A stretch of 64,000 bases of DNA from Hyphomicrobiales bacterium (GTDB lineage Bacteria > Pseudomonadota > Alphaproteobacteria > Rhizobiales > Rhizobiaceae). The stretch lies in the NCBI GenBank assembly GCA_900466005.1, contig UEGQ01000003.1, positions 1 through 64,000 on the forward strand. Reading direction: 5' to 3'. Below are positions 47,861 to 57,328 of the stretch, one piece after another. The stretch's first letter is position 1; every line of letters starts with the position of its first letter. A model generated the notes under the pieces. The model was not told the origin of the DNA. It did not search any database and saw only the letters and a list, made by a program, of their open reading frames with translations. The translations under genes and the position numbers were made by a program.

Positions 47861-48715
47861 TTAGAGCTTGCCCCGCATCGGGTGGCCCTTGTAGACGCCG
47901 AGAATGCGGACTTTTTCCGAGAAGAAGCGCAGTTCTTCCAGGGCCTGCATGACCGGCGTGTCGTCCGGGTGGCCTTCGATATCCGCGTAGAACTGGGTTG
48001 CCACGAACTTGCCCCCGATCTGGTAGCTTTCCAGCTTCGTCATGTTGATGCCGTTCGTCGCAAAACCGCCGAGCGCCTTGTAGAGCGCGGCGGGAATGTT
48101 GCGGACGTTGAAGATGAAGGTGGTGACGATGAGTTCGTCAGGCGAAGAACGTTTGGCAATGGTCTCGTCGCGTGACAGGACGACGAAACGGGTGACATTG
48201 TTCTCCGTATCCTCGACATTCTCTGCAATGATTTCGAGACCATAAAGATCGGCGGCAAGTCGCGGTGCAAGGGCTGCCATGGATCGCTCGCCGGTTTCGG
48301 CGACCAGCTTTGCCGCACCGGCGGTGTCGCCGGCGACGACCGGCTTCCAGCCATTGTTGCGGATGATCTTGCGGCATTGGCCGAGCGCGTGGATATGGCT
48401 GTGAACCGTGCGGATCTCGTCCCTCGCGACGCCGGGAAGCACCATCAGCTGAAAGCGGATGGGCATGAAGTACTCGCCGACGATGTGCAGACGAGATTCC
48501 GGCAACAGGTGATGTATGTCGGCCACGCGTCCGGCGATAGTATTCTCGATCGGAATCATGGCGAGATCGGCATCACCATTTTCTACGGCGACGAAGGCAT
48601 CCTCGAACGTTGGGCAGGGGAGCGGCGACATGTCCGGAAACATGTCCCGACAGGCCATGTCGGAATTCGCGCCGAAGTCGCCCTGAAAGGCAATCCTGTT
48701 GGTCCTGATTGTCAT
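47861..48715 (-). CDS. pheA: Prephenate dehydratase
   Basis: PheA converts prephenate to phenylpyruvate for phenylalanine. It has 284 residues: the catalytic domain with the TRF motif in 'ENNVTRFVVLSRDE' and a C-terminal ACT domain with 'IPAALYKALGGFATNGINMTK' and the ESYQI-type Phe-binding segment. It lacks a chorismate mutase domain, so it is monofunctional. It starts 12 bases after kdsB. Confidence 0.95.
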   Translation of the reverse strand: MTIRTNRIAFQGDFGANSDMACRDMFPDMSPLPCPTFEDAFVAVENGDADLAMIPIENTIAGRVADIHHLLPESRLHIVGEYFMPIRFQLMVLPGVARDEIRTVHSHIHALGQCRKIIRNNGWKPVVAGDTAGAAKLVAETGERSMAALAPRLAADLYGLEIIAENVEDTENNVTRFVVLSRDETIAKRSSPDELIVTTFIFNVRNIPAALYKALGGFATNGINMTKLESYQIGGKFVATQFYADIEGHPDDTPVMQALEELRFFSEKVRILGVYKGHPMRGKL

Positions 48716-48727
48716 CGGAGGGGTCCG

Positions 48728-49486
48728 TTACTGGTTGTCTCTGGCGGCAAGGATTTGTCGCGCCTTTTCGAGGTCTGCAGGGGTGTCGACGCCGAGCGGG
48801 ATCGACCTGACGATCTCCACATCGATCCGCATCCCGGCTTCGAGCGCCCTCAGTTGTTCGAGCGTCTCGCGTTTCTCGAGAGGCGAAGGCGGCAGCGAGA
48901 CGAACTTCTCGAGTGCTGCACGGCGGTACGCGTAAAGGCCGATATGATGGTAGAGTGGTCCGGCGCCATGGGGAGCTGTCGCACGGGTGAAATAGAGCGC
49001 CCGAAGACGGTTTTCCGAAAGCGGCGAGCCCACGACCTTGACGACGTTCGGGTTCGTCTTTTCTTCCTCGTCGGTGATCTCGACGGTCAGAGTCGCGATG
49101 TCAGTCCGCTCATCCTCGAGCGGACGGAGGGCAGCACGGATCGTCTCGGCTTCGATCGTCGGGAGGTCGCCCTGAACGTTGATGACCGTCTCGATCTTGC
49201 GATCAGGGTCGGCCTTGGTCAGGGCCTCATAGATGCGGTCCGAGCCCGAGGGGTGATCCGTGCGGGTCATGACGACCTCGAAGCCCGCCGTTTCGACCGC
49301 CTCGAAGGTGCGGGGATCGTCGACCGCCACGATGATCCGCCCGACATCGGCTTCGCGAGCGCGACGCGCGACCTGCACGATCATCGGCTGGCCACAGATG
49401 TCAGCGAGCGGCTTGCCGGGCAGACGGGTCGATGCCATGCGGGCCGGTATCAATACCAGTGTCTTCTCGAAAACGGGTTTGTTCAT
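48728..49486 (-). CDS. kdsB: CMP-KDO synthetase
   Basis: KdsB activates KDO for lipopolysaccharide as CMP-KDO. It has 252 residues with '[21 protein letters not shown]', '[12 protein letters not shown]' and '[14 protein letters not shown]'. I use the ATG at 49486 ([10 protein letters not shown]); the longer open frame upstream lies in the divergent cycM control region. It forms an operon with pheA. Confidence 0.95.
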   Translation of the reverse strand: MNKPVFEKTLVLIPARMASTRLPGKPLADICGQPMIVQVARRAREADVGRIIVAVDDPRTFEAVETAGFEVVMTRTDHPSGSDRIYEALTKADPDRKIETVINVQGDLPTIEAETIRAALRPLEDERTDIATLTVEITDEEEKTNPNVVKVVGSPLSENRLRALYFTRATAPHGAGPLYHHIGLYAYRRAALEKFVSLPPSPLEKRETLEQLRALEAGMRIDVEIVRSIPLGVDTPADLEKARQILAARDNQ

Positions 49487-49638
49487 TGCCGGCCCTTCTA
49501 ATCCCGCAGGAAAAGTGTCAAAAAGTCCCAATTCCGGGACCACAATCGTGTTGCAACTGTCAAGCAAAAGACATAGGTTCCGCCCGATTTCAAGATCGTC
49601 CGGTTCGTGACCGCCGGCTGCATGGGGAGCGTTTGCAG

Positions 49639-50199
49639 ATGAACTCATATGTGAACATGGGCGTTGGAGCTCTGCTTGGGACCGTCTTCGTTCTTATGAC
49701 GGTATCCATCGCCTCTGAAGGCATATTCCGCGCGGAGAAGCCGGAGAAGGAAGGCTATGCCATCGTCGCGGAAGGCGCTGCGCAGGCCGAAGCCGGCACC
49801 GAAACAGCCGCCGCCGCGGAGACCCCGATCGCGACGCTGCTGGCAACTGCCGACGCCGCCGCCGGCGAGAAGGTCTTCAAGAAGTGCACGAGCTGTCATG
49901 ACGCCTCCAAGGGCGGTCCGAACAAAGTCGGTCCGAACCTCTACGGTGTCGTCGACCGCCCGATCGCTGCGCACGAGGGCTTCGGCTATTCGGCTGCGAT
50001 GAAGGATTTTTCGCAGGGCGGCTCGACCACCTGGACCTATGACAACCTGAATCACTTCATCGCCGCGCCGAAGAAGCTTGTCGCCGGCACGGCCATGGGT
50101 TTCGCCGGTGTGAAGAACGAAAAGGAACGCGCGGATCTGATAGCCTACCTGCGCACCCTGTCCGACGCGCCGGCTCCGCTTCCGACGCCGACGAACTGA
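49639..50199 (+). CDS. cycM: Membrane-anchored cytochrome c (CycM type)
   Basis: This class I cytochrome c has 186 residues. An uncleaved N-terminal anchor (residues 5-27) and an Ala/Glu-rich linker precede the heme domain with CTSCH at 83-87 and the axial Met153 in '[13 protein letters not shown]'. In Bradyrhizobium CycM carries electrons from the bc1 complex to the aa3 oxidase. Start at 49639 with GGGGAG ten bases upstream. It is divergent from kdsB, as in Sinorhizobium to my memory. A terminator follows. Confidence 0.93.
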   Translation: MNSYVNMGVGALLGTVFVLMTVSIASEGIFRAEKPEKEGYAIVAEGAAQAEAGTETAAAAETPIATLLATADAAAGEKVFKKCTSCHDASKGGPNKVGPNLYGVVDRPIAAHEGFGYSAAMKDFSQGGSTTWTYDNLNHFIAAPKKLVAGTAMGFAGVKNEKERADLIAYLRTLSDAPAPLPTPTN

Positions 50200-50227
50200 C
50201 CGGCTTCTCAAGCGACCTCGGAAAATG

Positions 50228-50255
50228 ATGCCCGGCCCTGCGCCGGGCATTTTTG
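50228..50255 (+). terminator. Terminator after cycM
   Basis: A perfect 9-bp stem (50228-50236 with 50242-50250) with a CCTGC loop is followed by TTTTGTTTG. It lies about 30 bases past the stop. Confidence 0.85.
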
Positions 50256-50293
50256 TTTGTACCCATCTATTTTCACCCGCCTGACGTGACCGC

Positions 50294-51238
50294 TCAGCTC
50301 AATAGCCAGGCCCACAAGCTGACGGTTGCTACGCCGGCCGCCGTTGTCAGGGTGATCGTCGAGGCGGCGAGGCCGTGCCCGACTCCAAAGCGGTTGGCGA
50401 TCAGCCACGCGTTGATGCCGGTCGGCACCGAGGACGTCAGCACCATCGCCATCGTCCACTCGTGACCGAGGCCAACCAAGCGGCAAGCCCCCCAAACGCA
50501 GGCGGGCATCAACAACAGCTTTAACGCCGAAGTGGCGCCGGCGATGCGGAAGTTCCCAGAGATTCCGTACTTGTTGAGGGCCATGCCGAGGGAAAGCAGT
50601 GCCGTCGGCGCGGCCATCGCAGCGATCTGGTTGACCACGCTGTCCAGGACGCCGGGGATCGGCAGGCCGGAGACATGAGCCACGACGCCGGCCGCAAGTC
50701 CGATAACCAGCGGGTTGCGGGCAAGATTGCCGCCAATCTGCGTGAGGATGGCGAGCAGTCCACGTGAACTGCCGCCACTGATCTTTCGTTCGGCCTGTTC
50801 CATGAGAACCGTGCCGATGATCATCATGAGTGGCAGATGGACCGCAAGCAGAATGGAAAGCGCGACGATGCCATCGCTGCCGACGATGCGGCTGACGAGT
50901 GGCAGTCCGATGAAGACGTTGTTTGCGAAGGCTGAGGAAACCCCGGCGAGCACGCCGACACGCGCATCGCGCTCAAAGATGCGCGTTGCGATCAGATGGC
51001 CAACGGTCCAGGTCACTCCGACGCCGGCAAAATAGGCAATCCAGAGTCGGAAAGGAGAGGCGCCGTGAAAGTCGGCCTCGGCGATCGTTCGAAAGAGTAG
51101 AACCGGGACCGCGACCTTGAAGACGAACTCTCCGAGCGCATCTCCGAGTTCGTCTTTGAGCAGCCCCGTTCTGACCAGGGCCCACCCGATCAGAATGAGT
51201 ATGAAGATCGGCAGGACGTTAAGGGTAATCTCGGGCAT
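50294..51238 (-). CDS. AEC-family transporter (auxin efflux carrier superfamily)
   Basis: This inner-membrane permease has 314 residues with about ten membrane segments in two inverted halves. The N-terminal helix 'LPIFILILIGWALVRTG' and the crossing region 'SSAFANNVFIGLPL' match bacterial AEC members such as malonate or YfdV-type carriers. The substrate cannot be read. ATG at 51238. It is a single gene that converges with cycM. Confidence 0.85.
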   Translation of the reverse strand: MPEITLNVLPIFILILIGWALVRTGLLKDELGDALGEFVFKVAVPVLLFRTIAEADFHGASPFRLWIAYFAGVGVTWTVGHLIATRIFERDARVGVLAGVSSAFANNVFIGLPLVSRIVGSDGIVALSILLAVHLPLMMIIGTVLMEQAERKISGGSSRGLLAILTQIGGNLARNPLVIGLAAGVVAHVSGLPIPGVLDSVVNQIAAMAAPTALLSLGMALNKYGISGNFRIAGATSALKLLLMPACVWGACRLVGLGHEWTMAMVLTSSVPTGINAWLIANRFGVGHGLAASTITLTTAAGVATVSLWAWLLS

Positions 51239-51618
51239 TCGGGGAGATGTTCTTGGAAGAGAGGTGAAAGACGCGCCACTCTAACGTTGCAGGTCCGCGA
51301 CGACCAGTCGTAAGCCCGGAGGGTGTACGTTTCCCGACGCTAATCTATGAGCCTTGTGGCATTGCCGCACCAACTGCCGGATTGCGACGCCGCCAGTACA
51401 TCCGTGGCCGGCGGCAATCCGGTGTCCGGAGATGATCTCTCCGTTCGGTGGCTGCCGGGCGACGGGGAATCGCATCTCGGCGCGTAAGGAATTCTAGCCG
51501 CCCCATATAACGGCCGTGTGACGTCGTGAAATCGTCGCAGGCTGGCGTTTGGCCTTCCCAACCGCGGAAAAAACGCTATGACCTGCGACGGACATGTCTC
51601 AGAGGGGATCCGCATTTC
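51239..51618. other. Divergent intergenic region upstream of adenosine kinase
   Basis: About 380 bases. A short plus-strand frame at 51347-51487 (46 codons, beginning MSLVALPHQL) has codon use like a gene but no ribosome site, so I do not call it. I see no clear promoter. Confidence 0.4.
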
Positions 51619-52611
51619 ATGGTCGAGTTCGATGTGCTCACGGTGGGCAACGCCATTGTCGACATCATTTCCAGATGTGACGACAGGTTCCTGACGGAAA
51701 ACGGGATCACCAAGGGAGCCATGAACCTGATCGATGCGGAGCGGGCGGAGAGGCTCTACGCTCTGATGGGGCCGGCGGTAGAGGCCTCGGGTGGCAGCGC
51801 GGGCAATACCGCCGCCGGCATTGCAAATCTCGGCGGCAAGGCTGCCTACTTCGGCAAGGTGGCCGACGACCAGCTTGGCAAGATCTTCATCCACGACATC
51901 CGCGCCCAGGGCGTCCACTATGAGACCCGGCCGAAGGGCAACAATCCCCCCACCGCGCGCAGCATGATCTTCGTGACGAGTGACGGAGAGCGCTCGATGA
52001 ACACCCATCTCGGCGCCTGCGTCGAGTTCGGGCCCGAGGATGTCGAGGCGGAGGTCGTCGCGTCATCGAAGGTCACTTATTTCGAAGGATATCTTTGGGA
52101 TCCGCCGCGTGCGAAGCAGGCCATCCTCGACTGCGCGCGCATCGCTCATGAAAATGGGCGCGAGATGTCGATGACGCTCTCCGACAGCTTCTGCGTTGAT
52201 CGATACCGCGTGGAATTTCTCGATCTCATGCGCTCGGGAACGGTGGACATCGCCTTTTCGAACACGCAGGAGGTGCTTGCACTCTACGAAACGGACGATT
52301 TCGACCTTGCCCTGGAGCGACTGGCCCGGGACTGCAAGTTGGCGGCCGTCACCATGAGCGAGAAGGGCGCCGTGATCGTGAAGGGGGCAGAACGCATCCG
52401 GGTCGATGCAATGCATATCGATGAACTTGTCGACACCACCGGCGCGGGCGATCTCTTCGCAGCCGGTTTCCTCTACGGCTATACGCAGGGGCGCTCGCTT
52501 TATGACTGCGGACGTCTCGGTTGCTTTGCCGCCGGTGTCGTCATCCAGCAGATCGGCCCACGCCCGCTGATCTCGCTGGAACAGGCCGGCCGGGAACTTG
52601 GGCTTATTTGA
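51619..52611 (+). CDS. Adenosine kinase-like PfkB-family sugar kinase
   Basis: This PfkB/ribokinase-family kinase has 330 residues with the N-terminal 'FDVLTVGNAIVDII', 'GGSAGNTAAGIANLGG' for the sugar site and the catalytic DTTGAGDLFAAGF with the base Asp. The pattern is that of the rhizobial adenosine kinase group. It phosphorylates a nucleoside, most likely adenosine, with ATP. ATG at 51619 with AGAGGGG ten bases upstream. Its last 8 bases overlap the end of the converging SH3 gene. Confidence 0.87.
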   Translation: MVEFDVLTVGNAIVDIISRCDDRFLTENGITKGAMNLIDAERAERLYALMGPAVEASGGSAGNTAAGIANLGGKAAYFGKVADDQLGKIFIHDIRAQGVHYETRPKGNNPPTARSMIFVTSDGERSMNTHLGACVEFGPEDVEAEVVASSKVTYFEGYLWDPPRAKQAILDCARIAHENGREMSMTLSDSFCVDRYRVEFLDLMRSGTVDIAFSNTQEVLALYETDDFDLALERLARDCKLAAVTMSEKGAVIVKGAERIRVDAMHIDELVDTTGAGDLFAAGFLYGYTQGRSLYDCGRLGCFAAGVVIQQIGPRPLISLEQAGRELGLI

Positions 52612-53137
52612 AGGCTTCGCCGGGATACGCGCCCCAGATTTCCGCCTGCGAAACCCAGCCCTCGACGCCGTTTGCCTCGGCATGGCACCAGTTTCCATTG
52701 CATTCGTCCAGCGTTAGGACGACGCCTGGCTCCAATTTGGCCACGACGGCCGCGGTCGGCAGCGAATCGCGCCGCAGGTTTACATAGACATTGTCGCCAC
52801 GCATCCACGGTGCGGCGATTGCCGTTCGTTCACCCGAAAGCAACGACTGGTTCACCCAGCCCTCGGTTCCGTCGGCGTCACGGATGCGTCGCCAGTTGTC
52901 GTATTCCTGGATAATTTCGACGGGCAGCCCGGACTTGAGATAAAGCCAAGAGACCGCATAGTCGGTGCTCGGTCCGATGCGCATGTTGACGCGCTTGGCC
53001 TTGAGGCTGACGAAACGTGGAAGGGGCAGGCCGCTCAGGCCCTTCGACACCTGGGCTCCGGCGGCTGCAGGAGCTGCGACGGTCGCTGCGAAGACCAGAC
53101 TTGTCACAAGACCGATTCGAAGCACAAGTTCACGCAT
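52604..53137 (-). CDS. Exported protein with two bacterial SH3 domains
   Basis: The protein has 177 residues: a signal peptide (MRELVLRIGL..., cleavage near AGA-Q) and two SH3b domains. The first spans about 42-100 ('RVNMRIGPSTDYAV', 'DADGTEGWVNQSLLSGE'), the second about 112-168 ('VYVNLRRDSLPTAAVV', 'GVEGWVSQAEIWG'). Such domains bind cell-wall peptides. The start at 53137 has GGAACGA upstream. It is common in rhizobia, though its role is unknown. Its 3' end overlaps the adenosine kinase gene by 8 bases on the opposite strand. Confidence 0.83.
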   Translation of the reverse strand: MRELVLRIGLVTSLVFAATVAAPAAAGAQVSKGLSGLPLPRFVSLKAKRVNMRIGPSTDYAVSWLYLKSGLPVEIIQEYDNWRRIRDADGTEGWVNQSLLSGERTAIAAPWMRGDNVYVNLRRDSLPTAAVVAKLEPGVVLTLDECNGNWCHAEANGVEGWVSQAEIWGAYPGEAFK

Positions 53138-53332
53138 GGTCGTTCCATATCCAACGGGGTCGGGATCTCTCCGGTGGGCTTGCGCCGCCATGGCGGCTCT
53201 GCGACGAAAACCCAAGTCCGCCGTTGCGAGTTTTGTTTGTCTTCGCTGGCGGGTTTGGTAGAAATTGCCCTGAGTGGTGAGATTATCATCGCACTTGGTT
53301 AATGACCTCTGAACAAGGTATCGAACGTTCCC

Positions 53333-54337
53333 ATGACGAACAAGAAAAGACCGAAGGTTTACATAACCCGGAAACTGCCGGACGCCGTGGAAACCCGCAT
53401 GCGCGAACTCTTCGATGCCGAGCTCAACATAGATGACAGACCCCGCACGCAACCGGAGTTGGTGGTTGCGATGCAGACGGCCGATGTTCTCGTGCCGACG
53501 GTCACCGACAGGATAGACGCGGCACTGATCGAGCAGGCCGGTCCTCAGATGAAGTTGATCGCCAGCTTCTCGAACGGCTTCGACCACATTGACGTCGACG
53601 CTGCGGCCCGCAAGGGTATTACGGTCACCAACACACCGAACGTGCTGACGGAAGACACCGCCGACATGACTATGGCCCTTATTCTGGCCGTGCCGCGCAG
53701 ACTCGTCGAGGGAGCACGAATCCTGATCGAAAACCCCGGTGACTGGGCGGGGTGGTCGCCGACCTGGATGCTCGGACGCCGGATATGGGGAAAACGGATC
53801 GGGATCATCGGTATGGGGCGCATCGGTACCGCCGTTGCCCGCCGCGCCAAGGCGTTCGGCCTCTCGATCCACTACCACAATCGGAAGAGGGTCAATCCGG
53901 CAACCGAGGAAGCGCTCGAGGCAACCTACTGGGACAGTCTCGACCAGATGCTCGCTCGTGTGGACATCGTCTCGGTCAACTGCCCGTCGACGCCTGCCAC
54001 CTTCCATCTTCTGTCGGCACGGCGGCTCGCGCTGATGCAGCCGACCAGCTACATCGTCAACACCGCTCGCGGCGACATTATCGACGAATCCGCGTTGATC
54101 CAGTGCTTGCGCGAGGGCAAGATCGCCGGCGCGGGCCTCGACGTCTTTGAAAATGAACCAGCGATCAATCCGAAGCTGGTGAAGCTTGCAGCCGAGGGCA
54201 AGGTCGTGCTTCTCCCCCATACGGGCTCCGCCACCATCGAAGGCCGCATCGACATGGGTGACAAGGTCATCATCAACATTCGCACCTTCTTCGACGGGCA
54301 CCGACCACCGAACCGGGTTCTGCCCGGCCGGGTGTAA
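53333..54337 (+). CDS. gyaR: Glyoxylate/hydroxypyruvate reductase (D-2-hydroxyacid dehydrogenase)
   Basis: This NAD(P)H-dependent D-2-hydroxyacid dehydrogenase has 334 residues. The Rossmann loop is 'GIIGMGRIGTAVARRA' and the catalytic residues are in 'NTARGDIIDE' (Arg), 'AGLDVFENEP' (Glu) and 'LPHTGSATIEG' (His). The pattern matches glyoxylate reductase, which recycles glyoxylate to glycolate and hydroxypyruvate to glycerate. ATG at 53333. It ends 3 bases before the stop of the converging GNAT gene. Confidence 0.87.
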   Translation: MTNKKRPKVYITRKLPDAVETRMRELFDAELNIDDRPRTQPELVVAMQTADVLVPTVTDRIDAALIEQAGPQMKLIASFSNGFDHIDVDAAARKGITVTNTPNVLTEDTADMTMALILAVPRRLVEGARILIENPGDWAGWSPTWMLGRRIWGKRIGIIGMGRIGTAVARRAKAFGLSIHYHNRKRVNPATEEALEATYWDSLDQMLARVDIVSVNCPSTPATFHLLSARRLALMQPTSYIVNTARGDIIDESALIQCLREGKIAGAGLDVFENEPAINPKLVKLAAEGKVVLLPHTGSATIEGRIDMGDKVIINIRTFFDGHRPPNRVLPGRV

Positions 54338-54340
54338 AAG

Positions 54341-54820
54341 TCACGAGAGCGCCTTGCGCATCTCGATCGAAGTCGTTCGGTCGAAGCCTGGATGCCGGTT
54401 CTCGGCCGTCTTGACGAAACCGTAGCCTGCAAAGTAGCGTCGGTTGCGGGTGAGCTCGACCCGCACTTCCAGCCGCAAGGCGCAAAAGCCCTCCGCCTGC
54501 GCTATTTGTTCTGCAAGCATCAAAAGCCGACCTCCAACACCTTTTCCCTGCGCGTCCGGCAGGACGGCCAGCTTCCCGATATACAGCGTCTCCGGCGGCT
54601 CCCCTCGCAGGAAGACGCAACCGACGATGTGATCGCCCTCGAGAGCCACATAGGCGATTTCGCTGCCACTTTTGTCTTGTAGCACCTGAGGCGTCAGCCG
54701 TGTCGCGGAGGAGGGTGGATCAACGACGCCTTCCATGTATGCGAAGGCCGAGAGGATGACCTGCAGCAGTTCTTCATACCGTTCGAAGCCCTCATCAACG
54801 CGCGCGATTTCGATTGCCAT
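54341..54820 (-). CDS. GNAT-family N-acetyltransferase
   Basis: The protein has 159 residues. The acetyl-CoA loop is 'VLPDAQGKGVGGRLL' (Q-x-x-G-x-G/A) after 'TLYIGKLAV', and the C-terminal part is 'YFAGYGFVKTAEN'. The substrate is unknown. Start at 54820 (MAIEIARVDE), with AGAGGGG about ten bases upstream. It follows moeB by 22 bases, so it is probably co-transcribed with it. Confidence 0.87.
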   Translation of the reverse strand: MAIEIARVDEGFERYEELLQVILSAFAYMEGVVDPPSSATRLTPQVLQDKSGSEIAYVALEGDHIVGCVFLRGEPPETLYIGKLAVLPDAQGKGVGGRLLMLAEQIAQAEGFCALRLEVRVELTRNRRYFAGYGFVKTAENRHPGFDRTTSIEMRKALS

Positions 54821-54842
54821 TGCCGCCCCTCTGCGAACAGGA

Positions 54843-55607
54843 TCAGCCACTCGATGGCGCACGCCGCCTGTAGCGAACCGTGTCAAAGCGCCCGGCAAGA
54901 GCATCGTACAGCAGGAGCCTGCCGATGAGTGGATCGCCGATGCCGGTGATGAGCTTGATCGCTTCCATCGACATGAGCGTGCCGATGACGCCGGTGAGGG
55001 CGCCGATGATCCCGGCCTCCGCGCACGAAGGTATGAGGCCGGGTGGTGGAGCGGAAGGGAAAAGATCGCGATAGGTCGGATTGGCAAGGCCGTCGGGGCC
55101 GGCTTCGTAAGGTTTCAGCACTGTCAGAGATCCGTCGAAGCGCCCGACAGCGCCGGTGATCAGCGGCACGCGCGCGCGCTCGGCCGCATCAGCAGCCGTA
55201 TAGCGTGTGTCGAAATTGTCCGAGCCGTCGATCAGGAGGTCAAAGCGTCCAAGGTGATACTCCGCCATTTCAGCCGAAAATCGCTCCTCGTAGGAAAGAA
55301 CCGTCACGTGTGGATTGAGCCGGGCAATCGCATCTGCGGCGCTCCGGGTCTTCATCTCGCCGATTGTGCCGCTGTCGTGGATCACCTGCCGTTGCAGATT
55401 GGAGAGCGAGACGCGGTCGTCGTCGACAATACCGATCGTGCCGACACCGGCTGCCGCCAGATACTGGAGAACGGGTGAGCCGAGTCCACCGGCACCGATC
55501 ACCATCACGCGTGCCCTTTTGAGCTTCTGCTGCCCAGCTCCGCCCACTTCGGAGAGCAGGATGTGACGCTTGTAACGGGATATCTCTTCGGGGGTCAGTG
55601 CTTCCAT
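54843..55607 (-). CDS. moeB: HesA/MoeB/ThiF-family adenylyltransferase
   Basis: This E1-like enzyme adenylates the C-terminus of a ubiquitin-fold sulfur carrier such as MoaD or ThiS. It has 254 residues with the nucleotide loop 'VIGAGGLGSPVLQYLAAAG', 'DDDRVSLSNLQRQ' and the active-site Cys in 'IPSCAEAGIIG'. The paired Cys-x2-Cys zinc ligands of E. coli MoeB are missing ('NPTYRDLFP' in place of the Cys-x2-Cys segment, no C-terminal pair). MoeB is favoured because no thi gene neighbours it. Confidence 0.85.
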   Translation of the reverse strand: MEALTPEEISRYKRHILLSEVGGAGQQKLKRARVMVIGAGGLGSPVLQYLAAAGVGTIGIVDDDRVSLSNLQRQVIHDSGTIGEMKTRSAADAIARLNPHVTVLSYEERFSAEMAEYHLGRFDLLIDGSDNFDTRYTAADAAERARVPLITGAVGRFDGSLTVLKPYEAGPDGLANPTYRDLFPSAPPPGLIPSCAEAGIIGALTGVIGTLMSMEAIKLITGIGDPLIGRLLLYDALAGRFDTVRYRRRAPSSG

Positions 55608-55651
55608 GAGTGGATGATGGCACGCTTTGCGTGGCGGAGAAAGTATCCTGG

Positions 55652-56776
55652 TCAGACGCTGAGGTGGCCGTCGCTGACGGTGACAAACCGGGCTCGGTCG
55701 CCGAGCGCGGAAAACATCGACTTGTCTGTTCCGGTCATGAACGCCTGACCGCCGAGCGCATCGATACGGTCGAACAGCGCGGCGCGTCGACCCTCGTCGA
55801 GATGGGCGGCGATCTCATCGAGAAGGAGGATCGGGGCGTGTCCGGTCATATTGGCGACGAGCCGTGCATGGGCAAGCACCAGGCCGACGAGCAGCGCCTT
55901 CTGTTCTCCCGTAGAGCAGCGCTCGGCCTCCATGTTCTTCTCACGGTGACGCACGAGAAGATCGCTGCGGTGAGGACCTTCGAGCGTTCGTCCAGCGGCG
56001 GCATCACGGTAGCGTCTTTCCGCCAGCATTGCCGCGTAGCGGTCTTCGAGATCGATCGCCGGAGCGGCAATTTCATCGTCCAGGAAGCCGGAGAGCGCAA
56101 GGCTGGCGGAAGGAAATGCCGAGGACAGATCCTGGGCCTCAACGAGGGCCGTGAGCAACCCCAGCATCTCCTGGCGCGCGAGCGCCATTGCCACCCCAAG
56201 GGACGCCATTTGCCGTTCAACGCCGCCGAGCCAGGCAGGGTCGAAGCGCCCTTCGGCGAGGAGTCGGTTGCGCCCGCGCATCGCCCGCTCGAAATCGCTC
56301 GCGCGTCTGCCGTGCGCAGGATCGAGCGACAGGACCAAACGGTCGAGGAACCGCCGCCGATCGGCCGAAGGGCCGGTGAAGAGACCGTCCATCGCGGGTG
56401 TCAGCCAGAGCACGCGGAGATGATCGGTGAGTTCATCGACGGATTTTGCGGCTGTGCCGTTGATGCGCAGGCGCCGCACCAGAGCGTCGTCTCCGCCGTC
56501 CGTGCCGGTGCCGATCTCGACGTCACCCTCCATTCCCTCAAGGTCGGCGAAGACCGCAAACCCGCCGGCTGCGCCGACGCGCGCGACATCTGCAAGAGCC
56601 GCGCGGCGAAGCCCCCTGCCGGGAGAGAGAAAGGAGACCGCTTCCATGAGATTGGTCTTGCCGGCCCCGTTTTCGCCGGTGAGGACGACATGGCGGCTGC
56701 CGAGCGGCAGCGACACCCTCGCATAGTTGCGGAAGTCGGTAAGCTTCAGCTCGCGGAGAAAAACTCGATGCGTCAT
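55652..56776 (-). CDS. recF: DNA replication and repair protein RecF
   Basis: RecF is an SMC-like ATPase that marks gaps for RecOR and RecA. It has 374 residues with Walker A GENGAGKT (34-41), the signature 'STGEQKALLVGLVLAHARL' and Walker B 'ILLLDEIAAHLD'. Start at 56776 (MTHRVFLREL), where the fold begins. It is not beside dnaN here; moeB follows after 44 bases. Confidence 0.96.
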   Translation of the reverse strand: MTHRVFLRELKLTDFRNYARVSLPLGSRHVVLTGENGAGKTNLMEAVSFLSPGRGLRRAALADVARVGAAGGFAVFADLEGMEGDVEIGTGTDGGDDALVRRLRINGTAAKSVDELTDHLRVLWLTPAMDGLFTGPSADRRRFLDRLVLSLDPAHGRRASDFERAMRGRNRLLAEGRFDPAWLGGVERQMASLGVAMALARQEMLGLLTALVEAQDLSSAFPSASLALSGFLDDEIAAPAIDLEDRYAAMLAERRYRDAAAGRTLEGPHRSDLLVRHREKNMEAERCSTGEQKALLVGLVLAHARLVANMTGHAPILLLDEIAAHLDEGRRAALFDRIDALGGQAFMTGTDKSMFSALGDRARFVTVSDGHLSV

Positions 56777-56964
56777 CGTTGCCGGTTTCAGTGTTCCCCA
56801 CGACCTAGGCGGAATGTCCGGCGAAGGCAAGGACGAGCGTCGATTTTCCGCCCTGCGCGAGCACGTGAGACGGCGCGACGATCTGCCGGTGGCGATCCAG
56901 GTCCTCGCGCATATATTATTGAAACGAGATAAATGTGCAGCACGAAGACTTGAAGGCGTAGCCC

Positions 56965-57252
56965 ATGATGCCCGATCGTGACGAACTGACACCTGAGGAG
57001 GCGCGCCGGGATCACTGGGAAATGCTGCGCTTCCTCGCGTTCAATGCCGCCTTCGGTGCCCTTCTGGGCGTTGGCGTTACCGTCCTTCTGATATGGCTTG
57101 ACGTCGGCGGGCTTGGCACACGGATCGTTCATGCGCAAAATCCGATCCTGCCGGCGGTCCTCATCGGCGTCCCTTTGGCATTGACCTTCGCCGCGGCCGT
57201 GACGGCCTCGGCGATCATGCTGATGCCTTACAGGAAGAAGAAACAACGTTAG
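56965..57252 (+). CDS. Small two-helix membrane protein, unknown function
   Basis: The protein has 95 residues: a charged N-terminus (MMPDRDELTPEEARRDHWE), two membrane helices (about 22-45 and 62-86), and a basic tail PYRKKKQR. Starts at 56965 or 56968; GAAGGCG lies about eight bases upstream. I do not know the family, but similar small proteins are common in rhizobia. It lies between recF (divergent) and slyX. Confidence 0.68.
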   Translation: MMPDRDELTPEEARRDHWEMLRFLAFNAAFGALLGVGVTVLLIWLDVGGLGTRIVHAQNPILPAVLIGVPLALTFAAAVTASAIMLMPYRKKKQR

Positions 57253-57328
57253 CACGGACGGGAGCAATTGACTCATCGAGCCGGTTTTCTGCATGAACGC
57301 GTGAGACCAACCCGAGGCGGAGAGTGCC

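Noticed and set aside
51347..51487. 46-codon plus-strand frame upstream of adenosine kinase
   Set aside because: Codon use is plausible, but there is no ribosome binding site, an in-frame stop sits just before the ATG, and no similarity is apparent.
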